Shown here: positions 37,384 to 51,602 of the stretch, piece after piece | Layout: each line of letters starts with the position of its first letter | How positions within the stretch are numbered: position 1 is the first letter of the stretch | Source of the DNA: Magicicada septendecula | Taxonomy: Eukaryota; Arthropoda; Insecta; Hemiptera; Cicadidae | Reading direction: 5' to 3' | Assembly (NCBI GenBank): GCA_034769895.1 | Contig: CM068367.1 | Span: 119,387,927 to 119,451,926, forward strand | Length of the DNA: 64,000 nucleotides | The notes under the pieces: model-generated | What the model was told of the DNA's origin: nothing | Database searches by the model: none | The model's input: only the letters and a program-made list of their open reading frames with translations | Translations under genes and position numbers: made by a program

Positions 37384-38186
37384 TATCGGTATGGAGAACC
37401 ATACATGACTTCCATATTCTAAGATTTATTTTTAAAATCATTTTCGAAATGAAATATTACCATAGAAACTACTTCTTTCTACTTACTGCTTCAGCCTTAA
37501 CCACAGTACTGTGGTCACTAACATATACCACCTTACGTTATCGCACTCGATTTTCACTGATGATGGAAGGCAATGGCATTGCCGAAACGTCTGGTTTTGT
37601 AGAAAACATTGGACTACGGCCAAATATCCCGGGAAGGAATTTTAACAAAAACTACTTCTTTGTTGCCGATAACGTTGTACACATATATATAAAAAATATG
37701 CATAAAATTAATGGCTTGTATAAGTTAATGATTGATCTCCATTAAGTAGTGCTCAAGTTTCCAAAGTTTTAATATTATGATGTCCGTAATTAAAACATCA
37801 GAGCAGGTTTAGTGTGTATGAGGGTTCACCGTGGACAAAAATTTTCAACATTTCCTATTGAGCGTTGCTTAGAATAAATCTGCGAATCTACAGTGTACGT
37901 TTCACAGAACAAACACGCGGAAAAGAAGGAGCGCTCCGAAGTCACTCATGGACCCTCAGCATCTTGCAGAGGGTTCATTCCCTAAAGACGAAAAGTCTGT
38001 CTATGAATCGTTCCTCTGTAAACACGTGCAGTTACACTGCCCAGCGATCCACAGGAAGCAAATCGCTATCCACACTGGACACTTTTTCGGCTTGCATGCG
38101 TTATGTTGGTATGGGTTCGGCACTTTCCATTTAAAAACCGTGCAAATGTAAGAAAATAAACATGAATGAGGCCAGAAATAACGCGA

Positions 38187-38242
<56 letters not shown>

Positions 38243-39387
38243 TTCCCTGCATTTTTATTGCGGTAGTGATAATAATAAAATGGAAACGTAAACAGTACAT
38301 AACTGAGATATGCTTGCCTGCCACGCACGATATATTTTCTCTTATACATGACTAGCAGAATACCCGTGCTTCGCTACGGAGTTTCATGTTGTACGTAATG
38401 AAAATGTTAGTTTAATTAAAGTAGGCTTCTTAAAAATAAATAGCTGTTGCCCACAACTTCGTTCGCGTGGTCTTCAATTTAATGCGATAATATATTTAGA
38501 ACAGAATCTATTCTATTGGGTTGCCATAGTAACCAGATCTAATAGTGTTTTAAGACCGCAAAGGACCCCCCAGAGGATCGTATCGAAAAAACACCTGTCC
38601 TATGTTGGTTCTCCCGTTGCGTAAAATATTTGTGCCAAGTTTGGTTGAAATCGGTCCAATGGTTTAGGTGGAGACATGGAAGACCCCAAAGGACCCCCCA
38701 AAGGATCAAATACGAAAAAAACACTTGTCCTATGTTGGTTCTCCCTTTGCGTAAAATATTTGTGCCAAGTTTGGTTGAAATCGGTCCAGTGGTTTAGGAG
38801 GCGATGTGGAAGACCCCAAAGAACCCCCAAAAGGACCCCATCGAAAAAACACCTATCCTATGTTGGTTCTCCCGTTGCATAAAATATTTGTGCCAAGTTT
38901 GGTTGAAATCGGTACAGTGGTTTAGGAGGAGATGTGGAAGAAACCTTCGCGGACGTGCGCACAACAACTCACCGAAGTTTCATCGCAATCGGATGAATGG
39001 TATAGGAACGCATACGGGACAAACAAAGAAACATTCATTTTTATATATAAGATGTAAACTATACCACTTACTTGACATAAACCGTGATAGCTAAGCTAAT
39101 GTACAACATATATGTATTAATTATACACATAAATGTTCCTCGATAGACACTCTATCTATTGGCGAAAATTTGAATAAAATCCGTTCAGTACTTCCTGAGA
39201 TTAGCGATTTCAAACACAGAGAGAAAACGGACCGACTTTACTTTATACTATGTACAGATTTACATTAAAATGAAAAAATTATAATTTTATTGCCTGGCAA
39301 CAAAATTATTTTATTTTTAAAAATTACCATTGTTTGAAAAAGTTTAAATGAATTTTCAAGTACTTTACTCTTGTTAAAACGTAAAAG
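37384..39387 (+). repeat. Full HOR cassette, copy 7
   Basis: ORF 37449-37745, consensus. (TG)26 at 38189-38240, CTTCCCTGCAT after it. CCACACTGGAC (about 38071) is shared only with copy 11. Confidence 0.9.
38352..39258 (-). mobile_element. Helitron, copy 7
   Basis: 907 bp: one A fewer in the first minisatellite unit (TCGAAAAAACACC), a mark shared with copies 10 and 11 only. Ends intact. Confidence 0.87.
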
Positions 39388-42299
39388 GTTGCAGGTAAAC
39401 CTTCCCCTTAACCGATCTTCACCAAAATCAAAAGGCCTTGAGTCCTCTACAATTCAGTGACGTATGCAAAAAATTATTTGATTCTGTTTGAATTTGCGGC
39501 AGTTATCGTTTGCCATAGAAAATACGCTTGATAAAAAACGTTGCAGGTAAACTCCCCCTTCCCCTCAACCGATCTTCACCAAAAACAATATGTCTTGAGT
39601 ACTCTACAAATCACGGCGGTATGCAAATAATCTTTTCATTCTGTTTGAATTTGCGGCTGTTATCGTTTGCCATAGAAAATACCCTTGATAAAAAAACGCT
39701 GCAGGTAAACTACCCCCTTCCCTTAACCGATCTTCACCAAAAACAATAGGTCTTGAGAACTCTGCAAATCACGGCTGTATGCAAAAAATTATATGATTCT
39801 GTTTGAATTTGCGGCTGTTATCGTTTGCCATAGAAAATACCCTTGTTAAAAAAACGCTGCAGGTAAACTACCCCTTTCCCTTAACCGAGCTTCACCAAAA
39901 ACAATAGGTCTTGAGAACTCTACAATTTAGGGCTGTATGCAAATAATCTTTTGATTCTGTTTGAATATGCGGCTGTTATCGTTTGCCATAGGAAATACCC
40001 TTGTTAAAACATAAAACGTTACAGGTAAACTACCCCTTTCCCTTAACCAATCTTCACCAAAAACAATAGGTCTTGAGAAGTCTACAATTCAGGGCTGCAT
40101 GCGAAACATTATTTGATTCTGTTTGAATTTGCGGCTGTTATCGTTTGCCAAAAAAAATTTTTCCCTTGATAAAAAAACACCGTTGCAAGTAAACTACCCC
40201 TTTCCCTCAACCAATCTTCACCAAAAACAATAGGTCATGAGTACTTAACAAATCAGGGCTGTATGCAAAAAATTATTTGATTCTGTTTGAATTTGCGGCA
40301 GTTATCGTTTGCCATAGAAAAAAAATCTACCCACAGACACTTTTTGGAAAACGACTTTTTTTCATGTTTTGAGTGTAGTACAATCAGAATCTGCAATAAT
40401 CTCGAACACGATTTTTTTGCCATCACCATACTTCCATTTCCTTAAGGAATATGGAAGTAAAAATTATAATTTTATTGCCTGGCAACAAAATTATTTTATT
40501 TTTAACAATTACCATTGTTTGAAAAAGTTTAAATGAATTTTCAACTACTTTACTCTTGTTAAAACGTAAAAGGTTGCAGGTAAACTACCCCTTCCCCTTA
40601 ACCGATCTTCACCAAAATCAAAAGGCCTTGAGTCCTCTACAATTCAGTGATGTATGCAAAAACTTATTTGATTCTGTTTGAATTTGCGGCAGTTATCGTT
40701 TGCCATAGAAAATACGCTTGATAAAAAACGTTGCAGGTAAACTACCCCTTCCCCTCAACCGATCTTCACCAAAAACAATAGGTCTTGAGTACTCTACAAA
40801 TCACGGCTGTATGCAAAAAATTATATGATTCTGTTTGAATTTGCGGCTGTTATCGTTTGCCATAGAAAATTACCCTTGATTAAAAAACGTTGCAGGTAAA
40901 CTACCCCTTCCCCTCAACCGATCTTTACCAAAAACAGTAAGTCTTGAGTACTCTACAAATCAGGGCTGTATGCAAAAAATTATTTGTTTCTGTTTGAATT
41001 TGCGGCTCTTATCGTTTGCCATAGAAAATACCCTTTTAAAACATAAAACGTTGCCAGTAAACTACCACTTTCCCTTAACCGATCTTCACCAAAAACAAAA
41101 GGTCTTGAGAACTCTACAATTCAGGGCAGTATGCGAAACATTATTTGATTATGTTTGAATTTGCGGCTCGTATCGTTTGCCATAGAAAATACCCTTGTTA
41201 AAACAAAAAACGTTGCAGGTAAACTACCCCTTTCACTTAACCGATCTTGACCAAAATCAACGGATCTTGAGAACTCTACAATTCAGGGCTGAATGCGAAA
41301 TATTATTTAATTCTGTTTGAATTTGCGGCTGTTATCGTTTGCCAAACAAACAAAATCACCCTTGATACAAAAAAACCATTGCAGGTAAACTACCCCTTTG
41401 CCTCAACCGATCTTCACCAAAAACAATACGTCGTGAGTACTCTACAAATCAGAGCTGTGTGCAAAAAATTATTTGATTCTGTTTGAATTTGCGGCTGTTA
41501 TCGTTTGCCTTAGAAAAAAAATCTACAGACACAGACAGACACACACACAATCAGAATCTGCAATAATCTCGAACACGATTTTTTTGCCATCACCATACTT
41601 CCATTTCCTTAAGGAACATGGAAGTAAAAATTACCCTTGATAAAAAACTGTTGCAGGTAAACTACCCCTTTCCCTTAACCGATCTTCACCAAAAACGATC
41701 AGTCTTGAGAACTCTACAATTCAAGGCTGTATGCAAAATATTATATGATTCTGTTTGAATTTGCGGCTGTTATCGTTTGCCATACAAAATACCCTTGATA
41801 AAACAAAAAACGTGGCAGGTAAACTACCCTTTTCCCTTAACCGATCTTCACCAAAAACAATAGGTCTTTAGTACTCAACAAATCAGGCCTGTATGCAAAA
41901 ACGTATTTGATTCTGTTTAAATTTGCGGCTCTTGTTGTTTGCCATAGAAAATACCCTTTTAAAACATAAAACGTTGCAGGTAAACTACCCCTTTCCCTTA
42001 ACCGATCTTCACCGAAAACAACAGGTGTTGAGAACTCTACAATTCAGGGCAGTATGCAAAAAATTATTTGATTATGTTTGAATTTGTGGCTGTTATCGTT
42101 TGCCATAGAAAATACCCTTGTTAAAACATCAAACGTTGCAGGTAAACTACCCCTTTCCCTTAACCGATCTTTACCAAAATCAACAGATCTTGAGAACTCT
42201 ACAATTGAGAGCTGTATGCGACACATTATTTGATTCTGTTTGAATTTGCGGCTGTTATCGTTTGCCAAACAAACAAAATTACCCTTTATAAAACAAAAA
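39388..42299 (+). repeat. Satellite block 7
   Basis: B at 40327-40458 has lost most of its CAGA tract (CTACCCACAGACAC) and is fused to C at 40459-40572. Short B at 41523-41625 follows a CCTTAGAAAA variant. Blocks 8 and 11 share these marks. No gene is seen. Confidence 0.9.
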
Positions 42300-44278
42300 T
42301 ATCGGTATGGAGAACCATACATGACTTCCATATTCTAAGATTTATTTTTAAAATCATTTTCGAAATGAAATATTACCATAGAAACTACTTCTTTCTACTT
42401 ACTGCTTCAGCCTTAACCACAGTACTGTGGTCACTAACATATACCACCTTACGTTATCGCACTCGATTTTCACTGATGATGGAAGGCAATGGCATTGCCG
42501 AAACGTCTGGTTTTGTAGAAAACATTGGACTACGGCCAAATATCCCGGGAAGGAATTTTAACAAAAACTACTTCTTTGTTGCCGATAACGTTGTACACAT
42601 ATATATAAAAAATATGCATAAAATTAATGGCTTGTATAAGTTAATGATTGATCTCCATTAAGTAGTGCTCAAGTTTCCAAAGTTTTAATATTATGATGTC
42701 CGTAATTAAAACATCAGAGCAGGTTTAGTGTGTATGAGGGTTCACCGTGGACAAAAATTTTCAACATTTCCTATTGAGCGTTGCTTAGAATAAATCTGCG
42801 AATCTACAGTGTACGTTTCACAGAACAAACACGCGGAAAAGAAGGAGCGCTCCGAAGTCACTCATGGACCCTCAGCATCTTGCAGAGGGTTCATTCCCTA
42901 AAGACGAAAAGTCTGTCTATGAATCGTTCCTCTGTAAACACGTGCAGTTACACTGCCCAGCGATCCACAGGAAGCAAATCGCTATCCACGCTGGACACTT
43001 TTTCGGCTTGCATGCGTTATGTTGGTATGGGTTCGGCACTTTCCATTTAAAAACCGTGCAAATGTAAGAAAATAAACATGAATGAGGCCAGAAATAACGC
43101 GAATTGTGTGTGTGTGTGTGTGTGTGTGTGTCTTCCCTTCATTTTTATTGCGGTAGTGATAATAATAAAATGGAAACGTAAACAGTACATAACTGAGATA
43201 TGCTTGCCTGCCACGCACGATATATTTTCTCTTATACATGACTAGCAGAATACCCGTGCTTCGCTACGGAGTTTCATGTTGTACGTAATGAAAATGTTAG
43301 TTTAATTAAAGTAGGCTTCTTAAAAATAAATAGCTGTTTCCCACAACTTCGTTCGCGTGGTCTTCAATTTAATGCGATAATATATTTAGAACAGAATCTA
43401 TTCTATTGGGTTGCCATAGTAACCAGATCTAATAGTGTTTTAAGACCGCAAAGGACCCCCCAGAGGATCGTATCGAAAAAAACACCTGTCCTATGTTGGT
43501 TCTCCCGTTGCGTAAAATATTTGTGCCAAGTTTGGTTGAAATCGGTCCAATGGTTTAGGTGGAGACATGGAAGACCCCAAAGGACCCCCCAAAGGATCAA
43601 ATACGAAAAAAACACTTGTCCTATGTTGGTTCTCCCTTTGCGTAAAATATTTGTGCCAAGTTTGGTTGAAATCGGTCCAGTGGTTTAGGAGGCGATGTGG
43701 AAGACCCCAAAGAACCCCCAAAAGGACCCCATCGAAAAAACACCTATCCTATGTTGGTTCTCCCGTTGCATAAAATATTTGTGCCAAGTTTGGTTGAAAT
43801 CGGTACAGTGGTTTAGGAGGAGATGTGGAAGAAACCTTCGCGGACGTGCGCACAACAACTCACCGAAGTTTCATCGCAATCGGATGAATGGTATAGGAAC
43901 GCATACGGGACAAACAAAGAAACATTCATTTTTATATATAAGATGTAAACTATACCACTTACTTGACATAAACCGTGATAGCTAAGCTAATGTACAACAT
44001 ATATGTATTAATTATACACATAAATGTTCCTCGATAGACACTCTATCTATTGGCGAAAATTTGAATAAAATCCGTTCAGTACTTCCTGAGATTAGCGATT
44101 TCAAACACAGAGAGAAAACGGACCGACTTTACTTTATACTATGTACAGATTTACATTAAAATGAAAAAATTATAATTTTATTGCCTGGCAACAAAATTAT
44201 TTTATTTTTAAAAATTACCATTGTTTGAAAAAGTTTAAATGAATTTTCAAGTACTTTACTCTTGTTAAAACGTAAAAG
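42300..44278 (+). repeat. Full HOR cassette, copy 8
   Basis: ORF 42365-42661, consensus. (TG)13 at 43105-43130, CTTCCCTTCAT after it. Partner of copy 12 at about +18,302. Confidence 0.9.
43242..44149 (-). mobile_element. Helitron, copy 8
   Basis: 908 bp, intact ends. Private GCTGTTTCCC (about 43335) where the others have GCTGTTGCCC. Confidence 0.87.
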
Positions 44279-47200
44279 GTTGCAGGTAAACCTTCCCCTT
44301 AACCGATCTTCACCAAAATCAAAAGGCCTTGAGTCCTCTACAATTCAGTGACGTATGAAAAAATTATTTGATTCTGTTTGAATTTGCGGCAGTTATCGTT
44401 TGCCATAGAAAATACGCTTGATAAAAAACGTTGCAGGTAAACTCCCCCTTCCCCTCAACCGATCTTCACCAAAAACAATAGGTCTTGAGAACTCTGCAAA
44501 TCACGGCTGTATGCAAAAAATTATTTGATTCTGTTATCGTTTGCCAAAAAAAAATTTTTCCCTTGATAAAAAAACACCGTTGCAAGTAAACTACCCCTTT
44601 CCCTCAACCAATCTTCACCAAAAACAATAGGTCATGAGTACTTAACAAATCAGGGCTGTATGCAAAAAATTATTTGATTCTGTTTGAATTTGCGGCAGTT
44701 ATCGTTTGCCATAGAAAAAAAATCTACACACAGACAGACACACACACAGACACTTTTTGGAAAACGACTTTTTTTCATGTTTTGAGTGTAGTACAATCAG
44801 AATCTGCAATAATCTCGAACACGATTTTTTTTGCCATCACCATACTTCCATTTCCTTAAGGAACATGGAAGTAAAAATTACCCTTGATAAAAAACTGTTG
44901 CAGGTAAACTACCCCTTTCCCTTAACCGATCTTCACCAAAAACGATCAGTCTTGAGAACTCTACAATTCAAGGCTGTATGCAAAATATTATATGATTCTG
45001 TTTGAATTTGCGGCTGTTATCGTTTGCCATACAAAATACCCTTGATAAAACAAAAAACGTGGCAGCTAAACTACCCTTTTCCCTTAACCGATCTTCACCA
45101 AAAACAATAGGTCTTTAGTACTCAACAAATCAGGCCTGTATGCAAAAACGTATTTGATTCTGTTTAAATTTGCGGCTCTTGTTGTTTGCCATAGAAAATA
45201 CCCTTTTAAAACATAAAACGTTGCAGGTAAACTACCCCTTTCCCTTAACCGATCTTCACCGAAAACAACAGGTGTTGAGAACTCTACAATTCAGGGCAGT
45301 ATGCAAAAAATTATTTGATTCTGTTTGAATTTGCGGCTGTTATCGTTTGCCAAAAAAAAATTTTCCCTTGATAAAAAAACACCGTTGCAAGTAAACTACC
45401 CCTTTCCCTCAACCAATCTTCACCAAAAACAATAGGTCATGAGTACTTAACAAATCAGGGCTGTATGCAAAAAATTATTTGATTCTGTTTGAATTTGCGG
45501 CAGTTATCGTTTGCCATAGAAAAAAAATCTACCCACAGACACTTTTTGGAAAACGACTTTTTTTCATGTTTTGAGTGTAGTACAATCAGAATCTGCAATA
45601 ATCTCGAACACGATTTTTTTGCCATCACCATACTTCCATTTCCTTAAGGAATATGGAAGTAAAAATTATAATTTTATTGCCTGGCAACAAAATTATTTTA
45701 TTTTTAACAATTACCATTGTTTGAAAAAGTTTAAATGAATTTTCAACTACTTTACTCTTGTTAAAACGTAAAAGGTTGCAGGTAAACTACCCCTTCCCCT
45801 TAACCGATCTTCACCAAAATCAAAAGGCCTTGAGTCCTCTACAATTCAGTGATGTATGCAAAAACTTATTTGATTCTGTTTGAATTTGCGGCAGTTATCG
45901 TTTGCCATAGAAAATACGCTTGATAAAAAACGTTGCAGGTAAACTACCCCTTCCCCTCAACCGATCTTCACCAAAAACAATAGGTCTTGAGTACTCTACA
46001 AATCACGGCTGTATGCAAAAAATTATATGATTCTGTTTGAATTTGCGGCTGTTATCGTTTGCCATAGAAAATTACCCTTGATTAAAAAACGTTGCAGGTA
46101 AACTACCCCTTCCCCTCAACCGATCTTTACCAAAAACAGTAAGTCTTGAGTACTCTACAAATCAGGGCTGTATGCAAAAAATTATTTGTTTCTGTTTGAA
46201 TTTGCGGCTCTTATCGTTTGCCATAGAAAATACCCTTTTAAAACATAAAACGTTGCCAGTAAACTACCACTTTCCCTTAACCGATCTTCACCAAAAACAA
46301 AAGGTCTTGAGAACTCTACAATTCAGGGCAGTATGCGAAACATTATTTGATTATGTTTGAATTTGCGGCTCGTATCGTTTGCCATAGAAAATACCCTTGT
46401 TAAAACAAAAAACGTTGCAGGTAAACTACCCCTTTCACTTAACCGATCTTGACCAAAATCAACGGATCTTGAGAACTCTACAATTCAGGGCTGAATGCGA
46501 AATATTATTTAATTCTGTTTGAATTTGCGGCTGTTATCGTTTGCCAAACAAACAAAATCACCCTTGATACAAAAAAACCATTGCAGGTAAACTACCCCTT
46601 TGCCTCAACCGATCTTCACCAAAAACAATACGTCGTGAGTACTCTACAAATCAGAGCTGTGTGCAAAAAATTATTTGATTCTGTTTGAATTTGCGGCTGT
46701 TATCGTTTGCCTTAGAAAAAAAATCTACAGACACAGACAGACACACACACAATCAGAATCTGCAATAATCTCGAACACGATTTTTTTGCCATCACCATAC
46801 TTCCATTTCCTTAAGGAACATGGAAGTAAAAATTACCCTTGATAAAAAACTGTTGCAGGTAAACTACCCCTTTCCCTTAACCGATCTTCACCAAAAACGA
46901 TCAGTCTTGAGAACTCTACAATTCAAGGCTGTATGCAAAATATTATATGATTCTGTTTGAATTTGCGGCTGTTATCGTTTGCCATACAAAATACCCTTGA
47001 TAAAACAAAAAACGTGGCAGGTAAACTACCCTTTTCCCTTAACCGATCTTCACCAAAAACAATAGGTCTTTAGTACTCAACAAATCAGGCCTGTATGCAA
47101 AAACGTATTTGATTCTGTTTAAATTTGCGGCTCTTGTTGTTTGCCATAGAAAATACCCTTTTAAAACATAAAACGTTGCAGGTAAACTACCCCTTTCCCT

Positions 47201-47501
47201 TAACCGATCTTCACCGAAAACAACAGGTGTTGAGAACTCTACAATTCAGGGCAGTATGCAAAAAATTATTTGATTATGTTTGAATTTGTGGCTGTTATCG
47301 TTTGCCATAGAAAATACCCTTGTTAAAACATCAAACGTTGCAGGTAAACTACCCCTTTCCCTTAACCGATCTTTACCAAAATCAACAGATCTTGAGAACT
47401 CTACAATTGAGAGCTGTATGCGACACATTATTTGATTCTGTTTGAATTTGCGGCTGTTATCGTTTGCCAAACAAACAAAATTACCCTTTATAAAACAAAA
47501 A
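44279..47501 (+). repeat. Satellite block 8
   Basis: A 16-bp loss in one monomer (GATTCTG joined to TTATCG, about 44535). Long B at 44724-44872 returns directly to the monomer without C. Shortened B plus C at 45529-45660/45661-45774. Short B at 46725-46827. No gene is seen. Confidence 0.9.
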
Positions 47502-48304
47502 TATCGGTATGGAGAACCATACATGACTTCCATATTCTAAGATTTATTTTTAAAATCATTTTCGAAATGAAATATTACCATAGAATCTACTTCTTTCTAC
47601 TTACTGCTTCAGCCTTAACCACAGTACTGTGGTCACTAACATATACCACCTTACGTTATCGCACTCGATTTTCACTGATGATGGAAGGCAATGGCATTGC
47701 CGAAACGTCTGGTTTTGTAGAAAACATTGGACTACGGCCAAATATCCCGGGAAGGAATTTTAACAAAAACTACTTCTTTGTTGCCGATAACGTTGTACAC
47801 ATATATATAAAAAATATGCATAAAATTAATGGCTTGTATAAGTTAATGATTGATCTCCATTAAGTAGTGCTCAAGTTTCCAAAGTTTTAATATTATGATG
47901 TCCGTAATTAAAACATCAGAGCAGGTTTAGTGTGTATGAGGGTTCACCGTGGACAAAAATTTTCAACATTTCCTATTGAGCGTTGCTTAGAATAAATCTG
48001 CGAATCTACAGTGTACGTTTCACAGAACAAACACGCGGAAAAGAAGGAGCGCTCCGAAGTCACTCATGGACCCTCAGCATCTTGCAGAGGGTTCATTCCC
48101 TAAAGACGAAAAGTCTGTCTATGAATCGTTCCTCTGTAAACACGTGCAGTTACACTGCCCAGCGATCCACAGGAAGCAAATCGCTATCCACGCTGGACAC
48201 TTTTTCGGCTTGCATGCGTTATGTTGGTATGGGTTCGGCACTTTCCATTTAAAAACCGTGCAAATGTAAGAAAATAAACATGAATGAGGCCAGAAATAAC
48301 GCGA

Positions 48305-48335
<31 letters not shown>

Positions 48336-49481
48336 CTTCCCTTCATTTTTATTGCGGTAGTGATAATAATAAAATGGAAACGTAAACAGTACATAACTGA
48401 GATATGCTTGCCTGCCACGCACGATATATTTTCTCTTATACATGACTAGCAGAATACCCGTGCTTCGCTACGGAGTTTCATGTTGTACGTAATGAAAATG
48501 TTAGTTTAATTAAAGTAGGCTTCTTAAAAATAAATAGCTGTTGCCCACAACTTCGTTCGCGTGGTCTTCAATTTAATGCGATAATATATTTAGAACAGAA
48601 TCTATTCTATTGGGTTGCCATAGTAACCAGATCTAATAGTGTTTTAAGACCGCAAAGGACCCCCCAGAGGATCGTATCGAAAAAAACACCTGTCCTATGT
48701 TGGTTCTCCCGTTGCGTAAAATATTTGTGCCAAGTTTGGTTGAAATCGGTCCAATGGTTTAGGTGGAGACATGGAAGACCCCAAAGGACCCCCAAAGGAT
48801 CAAATACGAAAAAAACACTTGTCCTATGTTGGTTCTCCCTTTGCGTAAAATATTTGTGCCAAGTTTGGTTGAAATCGGTCCAGTGGTTTAGGAGGCGATG
48901 TGGAAGACCCCAAAGAACCCCCAAAAGGACCCCATCGAAAAAACACCTATCCTATGTTGGTTCTCCCGTTGCATAAAATATTTGTGCCAAGTTTGGTTGA
49001 AATCGGTACAGTGGTTTAGGAGGAGATGTGGAAGAAACCTTCGCGGACGTGCGCACAACAACTCACCGAAGTTTCATCGCAATCGGATGAATGGTATAGG
49101 AACGCATACGGGACAAACAAAGAAACATTCATTTTTATATATAAGATGTAAACTATACCACTTACTTGACATAAACCGTGATAGCTAAGCTAATGTACAA
49201 CATATATGTATTAATTATACACATAAATGTTCCTCGATAGACACTCTATCTATTGGCGAAAATTTGAATAAAATCCGTTCAGTACTTCCTGAGATTAGCG
49301 ATTTCAAACACAGAGAGAAAACGGACCGACTTTACTTTATACTATGTACAGATTTACATTAAAATGAAAAAATTATAATTTTATTGCCTGGCAACAAAAT
49401 TATTTTATTTTTAAAAATTACCATTGTTTGAAAAAGTTTAAATGAATTTTCAAGTACTTTACTCTTGTTAAAACGTAAAAG
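47502..49481 (+). repeat. Full HOR cassette, copy 9
   Basis: ORF 47567-47863 with a private Ile at residue 7. (TG)14 at 48307-48334, CTTCCCTTCAT after it. Confidence 0.9.
48446..49352 (-). mobile_element. Helitron, copy 9
   Basis: 907 bp: one C fewer in the second minisatellite unit (about 48790), which fuses two neighbouring short frames. Ends intact. Confidence 0.87.
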
Positions 49482-50749
49482 GTTGCAGGTAAACCTTCCC
49501 CTTAACCGATCTTCACCAAAATCAAAAGGCCTTGAGTCCTCTACAATTCAGTGACGTATGAAAAAATTATTTGATTCTGTTTGAATTTGCGGCAGTTATC
49601 GTTTGCCATAGAAAATACGCTTGATAAAAAACGTTGCAGGTAAACTCCCCCTTCCCCTCAACCGATCTTCACCAAAAACAATAGGTCTTGAGAACTCTGC
49701 AAATCACGGCTGTATGCAAAAAATTATTTGATTCTGTTATCGTTTGCCAAAAAAAAATTTTTCCCTTGATAAAAAAACACCGTTGCAAGTAAACTACCCC
49801 TTTCCCTCAACCAATCTTCACCAAAAACAATAGGTCATGAGTACTTAACAAATCAGGGCTGTATGCAAAAAATTATTTGATTCTGTTTGAATTTGCGGCA
49901 GTTATCGTTTGCCATAGAAAAAAAATCTACACACAGACAGACACACACACAGACACTTTTTGGAAAACGACTTTTTTTCATGTTTTGAGTGTAGTACAAT
50001 CAGAATCTGCAATAATCTCGAACACGATTTTTTTTGCCATCACCATACTTCCATTTCCTTAAGGAACATGGAAGTAAAAATTACCCTTGATAAAAAACTG
50101 TTGCAGGTAAACTACCCCTTTCCCTTAACCGATCTTCACCAAAAACGATCAGTCTTGAGAACTCTACAATTCAAGGCTGTATGCAAAATATTATATGATT
50201 CTGTTTGAATTTGCGGCTGTTATCGTTTGCCATACAAAATACCCTTGATAAAACAAAAAACGTGGCAGCTAAACTACCCTTTTCCCTTAACCGATCTTCA
50301 CCAAAAACAATAGGTCTTTAGTACTCAACAAATCAGGCCTGTATGCAAAAACGTATTTGATTCTGTTTAAATTTGCGGCTCTTGTTGTTTGCCATAGAAA
50401 ATACCCTTTTAAAACATAAAACGTTGCAGGTAAACTACCCCTTTCCCTTAACCGATCTTCACCGAAAACAACAGGTGTTGAGAACTCTACAATTCAGGGC
50501 AGTATGCAAAAAATTATTTGATTATGTTTGAATTTGTGGCTGTTATCGTTTGCCATAGAAAATACCCTTGTTAAAACATCAAACGTTGCAGGTAAACTAC
50601 CCCTTTCCCTTAACCGATCTTTACCAAAATCAACAGATCTTGAGAACTCTACAATTGAGATCTGTATGCGACACATTATTTGATTCTGTTTGAATTTGCG
50701 GCTGTTATCGTTTGCCAAACAAACAAAATTACCCTTTATAAAACAAAAA
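49482..50749 (+). repeat. Satellite block 9, shortest
   Basis: Only about seven monomers, with the 16-bp loss (49735) and one long B without C (49927-50075). It lacks the B-C and short-B parts found in the other blocks, so the unit is 3248 bp. It looks like a standard block shortened by unequal exchange. No gene is seen. Confidence 0.9.
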
Positions 50750-51552
50750 TATCGGTATGGAGAACCATACATGACTTCCATATTCTAAGATTTATTTTTA
50801 AAATCATTTTCGAAATGAAATATTACCATAGAAACTACTTCTTTCTACTTACTGCTTCAGCCTTAACCACAGTACTGTGGTCACTAACATATACCACCTT
50901 ACGTTATCGCACTCGATTTTCACTGATGATGGAAGGCAATGGCATTGCCGAAACGTCTGGTTTTGTAGAAAACATTGGACTACGGCCAAATATCCCGGGA
51001 AGGAATTTTAACAAAAACTACTTCTTTGTTGCCGATAACGTTGTACACATATATATAAAAAATATGCATAAAATTAATGGCTTGTATAAGTTAATGATTG
51101 ATCTCCATTAAGTAGTGCTCAAGTTTCCAAAGTTTTAATATTATGATGTCCGTAATTAAAACATCAGAGCAGGTTTAGTGTGTATGAGGGTTCACCGTGG
51201 ACAAAAATTTTCAACATTTCCTATTGAGCGTTGCTTAGAATAAATCTGCGAATCTACAGTGTACGTTTCACAGAACAAACACGCGGAAAAGAAGGAGCGC
51301 TCCGAAGTCACTCATGGACCCTCAGCATCTTGCAGAGGGTTCATTCCCTAAAGACGAAAAGTCTGTCTATGAATCGTTCCTCTGTAAACACGTGCAGTTA
51401 CACTGCCCAGCGATCCACAGGAAGCAAATCGCTATCCACGCTGGACACTTTTTCGGCTTGCATGCGTTATGTTGGTATGGGTTCGGCACTTTCCATTTAA
51501 AAACCGTGCAAATGTAAGAAAATAAACATGAATGAGGCCAGAAATAACGCGA

Positions 51553-51602
<50 letters not shown>

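Larger units (their letters stand above)
40114..45321 (+). repeat. 5202-bp tandem duplication, first copy
   Basis: Repeated at +5202/5203. The shortened B at 40327 recurs at 45529, the CCTTAGAAAA variant at 41508 recurs at 46710, and cassette 8 recurs as cassette 9. Left of about 40114 the monomers differ (GCATGCGAAACATT against GTATGCAAAAAATT). Confidence 0.8.
45322..50523 (+). repeat. 5202-bp tandem duplication, second copy
   Basis: Follows the first copy directly and ends near 50523, where GATTATGTTTGAATTTGTGG replaces the GATTCTGTTTGAATTTGCGG found at 45317. Contains cassette 9, and its right part holds the 16-bp monomer loss (49735) and long B (49927) of the first copy. Confidence 0.8.
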
